Source: Streptomyces caatingaensis (GTDB lineage: Bacteria; Actinomycetota; Actinomycetes; Streptomycetales; Streptomycetaceae). From it: DNA of 64,000 nucleotides. Shown here piece after piece: positions 58,300 through 64,000 of the stretch (its first letter is position 1; each line of letters begins with the position of its first letter). Where the stretch lies: NCBI RefSeq assembly GCF_001187435.1, contig NZ_LFXA01000013.1, forward strand, positions 124,001 through 188,000, read 5' to 3'. The notes under the pieces are model-generated. The model made no database searches, was not told the DNA's origin, and saw only the letters and a list, made by a program, of their open reading frames with translations. A program made the translations under genes and the position numbers.

Positions 58300-59301
58300 T
58301 CAGCCGGTGGCGGCGAGGAGTTCGAGCGTGTCGATCACGCGGTGCGAGAAGCCCCACTCGTTGTCGTACCAGGCGACCACCTTGATGTGGCGGCCGTCGA
58401 CGCGGGTGAGGGCCGAGTCGAAGATGGACGAGGCGGGGTTGCCGGTGATGTCGGACGACACGAGCGGGTCGTCGGAGTACTCGAGGATGCCGGCGAGCGG
58501 CCCCCGCGCCGCGGCGCGGTACGCCGCCAGCACCTCGTCGCGCGTCACGTCGCGGGCGACGGTCGTGTTGAGTTCGACGATCGAGCCGACCGGCACGGGG
58601 ACGCGGATCGAGTCGCCCGACAGCTTGCCGTCGAGCCGCGGCAGGACCAGGCCGATGGCCTTGGCGGCGCCGGTCGTGGTCGGCACGATGTTGACGCCGG
58701 CGGCCCGGGCGCGGCGGGGGTCGCGGTGCGGGCCGTCCTGCAGGTTCTGCTCCTGCGTGTAGGCGTGCACCGTCGTCATGAACCCGTGCTCGATACCGGC
58801 GAGTTCGTCCAGGACCGCCGCCAGCGGGGCGAGCGCGTTGGTGGTGCAGGAGGCGTTCGAGACGATCGTGTGGGCGGCCGGGTCGTAGGCGTCGGTGTTG
58901 ACGCCGAAGGCGAGCGTGACGTCGGCGCCGTCCGACGGCGCGCTGACGAGCACCTTCCTCGCGCCCGCGGCGAGGTGGGCGCGGGCGGCCTCGGCCGAGG
59001 TGAAGCGGCCGGTGGCCTCCAGGACGACGTCGACGCCGAGTTCGGCCCACGGCAGCCGCGCCGGCTCGCGCTCGGCCGTCACCGCGATCCGGCGGCCGTC
59101 GACGACGAGCGCGTCCCCGTCGGTGGTCACCGGGCGTCCGAGCCGGCCGGCCGTGCTGTCGTAGGCGAGCAGCCGGGCGAGCGCGGCGGGCTCCGTCAGG
59201 TCGTTGACGGCGACGACGTCGAGGGCGCTGTCGCGTTCGAGCAGGGCGCGCAGCACGTTGCGTCCGATGCGGCCGAATCCGTTGATGGCGATGCGGGTCA
59301 T
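58300..59301 (-). CDS. gap: Glyceraldehyde-3-phosphate dehydrogenase
   Basis: Type I GAPDH of 333 residues. NAD site RIAINGFGRIGRNVLRALL and the Asp of VVAVNDLTEP (NAD preference); active-site Cys in SNASCTTNALAPL with the partner His in TTVHAYTQ; C-terminal WYDNEWGFSHRVID. Streptomyces carries more than one gap gene. Its position between a kinase and an AraC regulator, away from pgk and tpi, suggests an extra copy rather than the glycolytic operon copy. Confidence 0.95.
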   Translation of the reverse strand: MTRIAINGFGRIGRNVLRALLERDSALDVVAVNDLTEPAALARLLAYDSTAGRLGRPVTTDGDALVVDGRRIAVTAEREPARLPWAELGVDVVLEATGRFTSAEAARAHLAAGARKVLVSAPSDGADVTLAFGVNTDAYDPAAHTIVSNASCTTNALAPLAAVLDELAGIEHGFMTTVHAYTQEQNLQDGPHRDPRRARAAGVNIVPTTTGAAKAIGLVLPRLDGKLSGDSIRVPVPVGSIVELNTTVARDVTRDEVLAAYRAAARGPLAGILEYSDDPLVSSDITGNPASSIFDSALTRVDGRHIKVVAWYDNEWGFSHRVIDTLELLAATG

Positions 59302-59416
59302 GAGCGGTCTCCCTTTCGTTCGCCTCCAGGCTGGCCCGCGGCGCGCGCCGCTGACAGTGGCGGGACCGCCATGGTTCACAAGGATCCCGCCACGCCTCGC
59401 CGGGCCCGCCGCGGTG

Positions 59417-60373
59417 CTATTCGCCCCGGGTGAAGGTGCGCCGGTACTCGGTCGGGGTGGTGCCGAGGATGCGCTGGAAGTGCAGGCGCAGGTTCGCGCC
59501 GGTGCCGAGGCCGACGTCGGCGGCGATCTGTTCGACGCTGCGCTGCGACCGCTCCAGCAGTTCGCGGGCCCGGTCGACGCGGGCGCGCATCACCCACTGC
59601 ATCGGCGTGCAGCCGGTCTCCTCGACGAAGCGGCGCGAGAACGTGCGCGGCGATACCTCGGCCTGCCGCGCCAGTATGTCGAGGGTGAGGTGCTCGCCGA
59701 GGCGGCGCAGCGCCCACTCGCGGGTGGCGCCGAAGCGCTCGCCGAGCGGGTCGGGGACGCTGCGCGGCACGTACTGGGCCTGGCCGCCGCTGCGGTAGGG
59801 GGCGGCGACCAGGCGGCGGGCGGCGTGGTTGGACGCGGCCACCCCGAGGTCGCGGCGCAGGATGTGCAGGCACAGGTCGATGCCGGAGGCGGCGCCGGCC
59901 GAGGTGAGCAGGCTGCCCTCGTCGACGAACAGGACGTTCTCGTCGACCCGGACGAGCGGGTGCCGGGCGGCGAGTTCCCGCGTGTAGTGCCAGTGCGTGG
60001 TGGCGCGCCGGCCGTCGAGCAGGCCGGTGGCGGCGAGCGCGAAGGCGCCGGTCGAGATGGCGGCGAGCCGTGCGCCCCGGTCGTGGGCGGCGATCAGCGC
60101 GTCGACGACGGGCCGCGGCGGGTCGTCCCGGTCGGGGAAGCGGTAGCCGGGGACGAAGACGATGTCGGCCCACGCCAGGGCGTCGAGGCCGTGGGCGACG
60201 TGGTAGGCGAGACCGTCGCCGCCGGTCACGGGACCGGGCGCCGCGCCGCACACCCGCACCTCGTACGGCATGCTCGTGCGGGTCGTGAAGACCTGCGCGG
60301 GGATTCCGACGTCGAGTGGTTTCGCGCCGTCGAGCACGAGGACGGCGACGCGGTGGAGGCGGGAGGCTGGCAT
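59417..60373 (-). CDS. GlxA-family AraC-type regulator
   Basis: A 318-residue regulator with an N-terminal DJ-1/PfpI-like domain (residues about 8-190: VAVLVLDGAKPLDVGIPAQV, SLLTSAGAASGIDLCLHIL) and a C-terminal AraC helix-turn-helix pair (LTLDILARQAEVSPRTFSRR, QRSVEQIAADVGLGTGANLR). The nucleophile position reads AISTGAFAL, so it is a sensor rather than an enzyme. It is upstream of gap on the same strand with 115 bases between. Confidence 0.92.
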   Translation of the reverse strand: MPASRLHRVAVLVLDGAKPLDVGIPAQVFTTRTSMPYEVRVCGAAPGPVTGGDGLAYHVAHGLDALAWADIVFVPGYRFPDRDDPPRPVVDALIAAHDRGARLAAISTGAFALAATGLLDGRRATTHWHYTRELAARHPLVRVDENVLFVDEGSLLTSAGAASGIDLCLHILRRDLGVAASNHAARRLVAAPYRSGGQAQYVPRSVPDPLGERFGATREWALRRLGEHLTLDILARQAEVSPRTFSRRFVEETGCTPMQWVMRARVDRARELLERSQRSVEQIAADVGLGTGANLRLHFQRILGTTPTEYRRTFTRGE

Positions 60374-60403
60374 GGGACAGAGGCTACGCGGAGCGTGGTC
60401 CCC

Positions 60404-62863
60404 CTAGGCCGGCCGTGGGGCCGGGCCGCTGTCCGGTGGCAGTGGCTGTTCCGTCCAGACGGTCTTGCCCTCGCGTTCGTAGCGGGTGCCCCAGCGTTCG
60501 GTGAGCTGGGCGACGAGGAAGAGGCCGCGGCCGCCCTCGTCGGTGCTGCGGGCGCGGCGCAGGTGGGGGGAGGTGTTGCTGGTGTCGGAGACCTCGCAGA
60601 TGAGGCTCTGGCCGCGGATGAGGCGCAGGGTGACGGGGCCGTGGGCGTAGCGGTAGGCGTTGGTGACGAGTTCGCTGACGACGAGTTCGGTGGCGAAGGC
60701 GAGTTCGTCGAGGTCCCAGTCGGCGAGTTGTCCGGCGACGAGGGTGCGGGCGCTGGAGGCGGCGCGGGGGTCGGGCGGCAGGGTCCAGGCGGCGACGTGC
60801 CGGGGGCCGAGGACGCGGGTGCGGGCGAGCAGGAGGGCGACGTCGTCCAGGGGGCGGGCGGGCAGGAGGGCGTCGACCACGGACCGGGCGAGGTCGGGCA
60901 GGGGCCGTTCGCGGTCGCGGAGTTGGCCGGTGAGCCGGTCGAGGGCGGTGTCGATGTCGATGGCGGCGGCCTGGATGAGTCCGTTGGTGAACAGGGCGAG
61001 GAGGGTTCCCTCGGGGAGTTCGAGTTCGGCGGCCTCGAAGGGCAGCCCGCCCAGGCCCAGGGGCGGTCCGGCGGGCAGGTCGGGGAAGGTGACCTGTCCG
61101 TCGGGGGTGACCAGGACGGGCGGGGGGTGGCCGGCGCGGGCCAGTGAGCAGCGGCGGGAGACGGGGTCGTAGACGGCGTAGAGGCAACTGGCGCCGGTGA
61201 CCTGGTCGTTGGGGAAGTCGTGGCTGGCGGCCTCCTGTTCGGCGGCGAGCCGGTGGACGAGGTCGTCGAGGTGGGAGAGGAGTTCCTCGGGGTCGAGGTC
61301 GAGTTCGGCGAGGGTGTGGACGGCGGTGCGCAGCCGGCCCATGGTGGCGGCGGCGTCGATGCCGTGGCCGATGACGTCGCCGACGACGAAGGCGACGCGG
61401 GCGCCGGAGAGGGGGATGATGTCGAACCAGTCGCCGCCGACGCCTTCGGCGGCTCCGGCGGGGATGTACTGGCGGGCGACCTCGGCGGCGGGCAGGTCGG
61501 GCAGCTCGCCGGGGAGCAGGCGCCATTGGAGGGAGAGGGCGGCCTGGTGCTGGCGGGTGTAGCGGCGGGCGTTGTCGATGCAGACGGCGGCGCGGGCGGC
61601 GAACTCGCCGGCGAGGGTGAGGTCGTCGGCCTCGAAGGCCTCGGGGCGGGAGGCGCGCCAGAGGACGGCGAGGCCGAGGACGAGGCCGCGGGCGGCGAGC
61701 GGGACGAGCATGAGGGAGTGGACGGCGGGGTCGGGGGTCTTGCCGGCGCGTTCCTGGGCGACGGCGGCCAGGCCGGTGGGGCCGGCGCCGTGCGGGACGA
61801 GGAAGGGGCGCATCTCGGTGAGGCAGCGGGCCTGGGGGCTGTCCGGGGGGAAGTCGATGCGGTGGCCGACGGGGTGGAGCATGGTCTCGGCGCCGGGGAC
61901 GGCGCAGCGCAGGGCGCAGCGGCGGACGGGGCCGAAGGCGTCCTGGGAGGGTTCCTCGCCGCGGCTGACGGGTTCGAGGAGGTCGACGGAGGCGCAGTCG
62001 GCGAGTTCGGGGACGAGGACGTCGGCGAGTTCGCGGGCGGTGGTGGCGACGTCGAGGGTGGTGCCGATGCGGGTGCCGGCCTCGTTGAGGAGGGCGAGGC
62101 GCAGGCGGGCGCGGTGGCGTTCGGTGACGTCCTCGACGAGCTGGGTGACGCCGAGGACGCGGCCGGCGGAGTCGTTGAGGCGGAAGGCGGAGACGGAGAC
62201 GTAGCGTTCGTGGGCGGGGTCGGAGCGCAGCCGGCAGGACTGTTCGGTGAAGATCATGGGCCGGCCGGTCTCGAGGACCTGGCGGAGGCGGCTTTCCACG
62301 GTCTCGGTGTCGGCGGCGACGACGAAGTCGCCGGTGCGGTGGCCGACGGCCTGGTCGGGGCGGATGCCGGCGATGCCGGCGACGGCGCGGTTGACGCGCA
62401 GGACGCTGAGGTCGGGGGCGTGGACGGCCAGTCCGATGGGTGAGCGGCGGAAGAGTCCGTCGAGGACGGCGCGGTCGGTCTCCCACTGGACGACCTGGGC
62501 GGCGGCGGCGCCGACGAGGAACCATTCGGGGGGCGCGTCCGTCCGGGTGACGCGGCGGGCGCGGATGCCGACGTGGACGCGCCGGCCGTCGCGGTGGAGC
62601 AGGGGGAGGATGCCGAACCAGCCGTGGCCGCGGAGGCAGTCGGCGGTGGCGCGGGCGATGTCGTCGTGGTCGCGGGGGTCGATGAGGACGCAGCGGGCGG
62701 GCCGGCCGAGGACGTCCTCGGGGCGGTGGCCCAGCAGCTCTTGGGTGCGGGCGCCCCAGCCGGTGACGACGCCGCGGTGGTCGACGACGGCCAGGGCGGC
62801 GCGGGCGGCCGAGAACGGGTCCTCCGGGCTCTCGTCAAAGAGCGTCATCGGTCCGTCCGCCAT
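60404..62863 (-). CDS. PAS/GAF/PP2C (SpoIIE)/HATPase regulatory phosphatase
   Basis: An 819-residue cytoplasmic signalling protein: two PAS domains (about 20-120 and 130-250), a GAF domain (about 255-440), a SpoIIE-type PP2C phosphatase (about 455-665, with GVGGDWFDIIPL and VGDVIGHGIDAAA) and a HATPase_c anti-sigma kinase domain (about 690-805, ELVTNAYRYAHGPV, GGRGLFLVAQL). These proteins control anti-sigma/anti-anti-sigma partners. The start has a strong GGAAGGAGG ribosome site. Streptomyces has dozens of such proteins; the partner here is unknown. Confidence 0.95.
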   Translation of the reverse strand: MADGPMTLFDESPEDPFSAARAALAVVDHRGVVTGWGARTQELLGHRPEDVLGRPARCVLIDPRDHDDIARATADCLRGHGWFGILPLLHRDGRRVHVGIRARRVTRTDAPPEWFLVGAAAAQVVQWETDRAVLDGLFRRSPIGLAVHAPDLSVLRVNRAVAGIAGIRPDQAVGHRTGDFVVAADTETVESRLRQVLETGRPMIFTEQSCRLRSDPAHERYVSVSAFRLNDSAGRVLGVTQLVEDVTERHRARLRLALLNEAGTRIGTTLDVATTARELADVLVPELADCASVDLLEPVSRGEEPSQDAFGPVRRCALRCAVPGAETMLHPVGHRIDFPPDSPQARCLTEMRPFLVPHGAGPTGLAAVAQERAGKTPDPAVHSLMLVPLAARGLVLGLAVLWRASRPEAFEADDLTLAGEFAARAAVCIDNARRYTRQHQAALSLQWRLLPGELPDLPAAEVARQYIPAGAAEGVGGDWFDIIPLSGARVAFVVGDVIGHGIDAAATMGRLRTAVHTLAELDLDPEELLSHLDDLVHRLAAEQEAASHDFPNDQVTGASCLYAVYDPVSRRCSLARAGHPPPVLVTPDGQVTFPDLPAGPPLGLGGLPFEAAELELPEGTLLALFTNGLIQAAAIDIDTALDRLTGQLRDRERPLPDLARSVVDALLPARPLDDVALLLARTRVLGPRHVAAWTLPPDPRAASSARTLVAGQLADWDLDELAFATELVVSELVTNAYRYAHGPVTLRLIRGQSLICEVSDTSNTSPHLRRARSTDEGGRGLFLVAQLTERWGTRYEREGKTVWTEQPLPPDSGPAPRPA

Positions 62864-63236
62864 CGCCGGCCTCCTTCCGCGGCCACCCCTTCCACAGTGC
62901 CGGGTGTGCGGCCCGGCCGCCCTTCGGGGCGGGCAAACCGCCGGGTACGTATCTTTCGCCGCCGGTCAAGTGCGGCCATCCGGACTCCGTTGCCGTCTCA
63001 ACATGTTCTCTCACATGGCGAGATACGGTTCACGCCATACCTGGTCATGACGGCAGAACCTGACAGACCGGACACGTGTGTCATGCGGCAATCCCCATGA
63101 AAAGCCGCATTCGGAATGTCGCAAAGGAGCGTCGTACGACAGCCGGCCGGATCCGTAGTGTCCCTTTCCGCACCCCGCCGAAGCGCCGTTCCGACGCGCT
63201 GACGGGGGCGCCCGTCGGAGAGGGGAGGTGTTGACG
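62864..63236. other. Intergenic region before the RiPP-like locus
   Basis: A 373-base gap between the divergent phosphatase gene and the short peptide gene. ATGGCG (63015-63020) and CGCCAT (63033-63038) form a small inverted repeat, and ACACGTGT (63072-63079) is palindromic. The region is less GC-rich than coding DNA from 62990 to 63140, where a promoter for the peptide gene should lie. No convincing gene. Confidence 0.5.
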
Positions 63237-63302
63237 ATGCAGGAGACCGTGGAGCTCCCCGAGGAGGAGGAGACCGTGGCCGCCAGCTGGACGGCCACCT
63301 GA
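63237..63302 (+). CDS. Putative RiPP precursor peptide, 21 residues
   Basis: A very short open frame starting MQETVELPEEEETVAAS and ending WTAT. The ATG follows GGGGAGG by eight bases. The acidic first half (seven Glu) could be a leader, and the C-terminal AASWTAT, with a single Trp and no Cys, the core. It sits directly before a strong hairpin and a radical SAM gene, the common layout for precursor and maturase. A modified Trp, for example a Trp-centred cyclophane, is one possibility. Small size limits certainty. Confidence 0.62.
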   Translation: MQETVELPEEEETVAASWTAT

Positions 63303-63324
63303 TCCGGTGCCACCGGACCGGCGC

Positions 63325-63353
63325 GGCGGGGAGCGGTGCGGCCGCTCCCCGCC
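63325..63353 (+). terminator. Attenuator-like hairpin between peptide and radical SAM genes
   Basis: GGCGGGGAGCGG (63325-63336) pairs perfectly with CCGCTCCCCGCC (63342-63353) around a five-base loop, 22 bases after the peptide stop. In RiPP operons such a hairpin lets the precursor be made in excess over the enzymes. Confidence 0.7.
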
Positions 63354-63397
63354 CCGCTCACCGGCCCGTCGACCCCCTGCCGATCCAGGAGAATGAC

Positions 63398-64000
63398 ATG
63401 CCGAGTTTGTCGCTGACCCCCGCCACCCGGGTGACCGCCACGGACGGGCTGCGGTTCATCGAGCGGGACGGGCGGACCCTCGTGGTCTCGCCGGGCACGG
63501 CCGGCTGGACCGTGACGGACGACGAGGCGCTCGTCGGTCTGCTCGGCCGGCTGGACGGCGGATCCGGGACGACGATGGGCGAGGCCGAGACCGCGGTGCC
63601 GCGCGAGGCGGTGCTGGAGCTGTTCCGCCGGGGTTTGGTGGCGCTCGACGGCGTCGCCTACGCCACCTCCAGCGCGCGCCCCGGCGAGCTGAAGGTCCTC
63701 ACGCCGAGGACGGCCCACAACTCCTATCCGGTGCTCGCCGTCTTCCACGTCCACAACTGGTGCAATCTGGCGTGCACTTACTGCTACACCATCGACGAGG
63801 AGGCGCCGCCCGAGAAGATCGGGCGGGAGCTGATGTGCAAGGCCGTGGACGAGATGGTGGCCATGCCCACCGCCTTCACCAGCTTCGAGTTCCACGGCGG
63901 CGAGCCGACCATGGCCATGCCGGACATCGAGGCGGTCACCGCCTACGCGCGGCGCGTCTACGGCGCGGCGGGCAAGAAGGCCGTCTTCTCGATCCAGACC
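63398..64000 (+). CDS. Radical SAM peptide maturase, C-terminus outside window
   Basis: The first 201 residues of a radical SAM enzyme. CNLACTYCYT near residue 125 holds the three cysteines for the 4Fe-4S cluster; FEFHGGEPTMAMP is the next family motif. Residues about 1-90 (VVSPGTAGWTVTDDEALVGL) look like a PqqD-type peptide-recognition (RRE) domain, which fits a maturase binding the short peptide just upstream. A SPASM domain would be expected past the edge. The ATG follows AGGAGA. Confidence 0.88.
   Translation, partial: MPSLSLTPATRVTATDGLRFIERDGRTLVVSPGTAGWTVTDDEALVGLLGRLDGGSGTTMGEAETAVPREAVLELFRRGLVALDGVAYATSSARPGELKVLTPRTAHNSYPVLAVFHVHNWCNLACTYCYTIDEEAPPEKIGRELMCKAVDEMVAMPTAFTSFEFHGGEPTMAMPDIEAVTAYARRVYGAAGKKAVFSIQT

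Noticed and set aside
58300..59301. GAPDH as part of the PigD/PigE-like cluster (for example as a resistant target)
   Set aside because: It is on the opposite strand beyond a convergent boundary, has no shared operator, and all catalytic residues are standard.
63098..63236. Basic small open frame starting MKSRIRNVAKERR upstream of the peptide gene
   Set aside because: No ribosome site, third-position usage is not coding-like, and it would run into the peptide gene in another frame. Probably promoter DNA.

Overview
The window looks like a Streptomyces chromosome. GC content is very high with strong GC at third codon positions. Starts are a mix of ATG, GTG and TTG, TTA codons are rare, iron boxes of the DmdR1/IdeR type are present, and the gene families are typical of the genus. 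No tRNA, rRNA or CRISPR array was seen.

1-15.5 kb is the edge of a mixed catechol/hydroxamate siderophore locus, all on the minus strand. It holds an NRPS that runs off the left edge (order C-A-T-E-C-A-T-C; the first A domain has a complete serine code), a siderophore-binding lipoprotein, a free aryl/peptidyl carrier protein and an L-ornithine N5-monooxygenase. Directly upstream is a tightly overlapped argC-argJ-argB-argD operon. An iron box lies upstream of the monooxygenase and another upstream of argC. The four arg genes make ornithine from glutamate and have no argR, so I read them as an iron-controlled ornithine supply for the siderophore.

15.6-21 kb is ordinary accessory content: a small unknown gene, a CGNR zinc-finger regulator divergent from an MFS exporter, an IclR regulator, an ABM-domain monooxygenase, an aldo/keto reductase and a DJ-1-like protein.

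21-34.9 kb is a patchwork with several broken genes: a frameshifted small gene, a serine recombinase, a regulator/peptide deformylase pair, a five-gene glycosyltransferase/kinase operon joined by ATGA overlaps, a Tn3-family transposase remnant cut by an IS3-family element, a frameshifted NADAR-domain gene, a DUF6193-like gene, a tyrosine phosphatase, a truncated PadR gene and a nucleotidyltransferase.

35-57.6 kb is the most interesting part, a biosynthetic cluster centred on two large enzymes that resemble the prodigiosin enzymes PigD (ThDP-dependent Stetter enzyme) and PigE (reductase plus aminotransferase fusion), with none of the bipyrrole genes. Around them are an acyl-CoA ligase, acyl-CoA dehydrogenase, CaiB-type CoA-transferase, a degenerate adenylation-like protein, an ACP, a ketosynthase, an FAD hydroxylase, a GH88-type hydrolase, three exporters and a TetR regulator. 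A repeated 7-mer (ACTCTAG-N6-ACTCTAG) upstream of two exporter genes and the TetR gene, with a weaker relative before the PigD-like gene, suggests one regulon. Two genes contain TTA codons. The inferred chemistry is: fatty acid to acyl-CoA, to 2-enoyl thioester, conjugate addition of a two-carbon unit, reduction, transamination, and cyclisation to an alkyl-pyrroline-like product.

57.6-62.9 kb holds a small kinase, a GAPDH, a GlxA-type AraC regulator and a PAS/GAF/PP2C/HATPase phosphatase. At 63.2 kb a new locus begins that looks like a RiPP cluster: a 21-residue acidic peptide, a strong hairpin, and a radical SAM enzyme that runs off the right edge.
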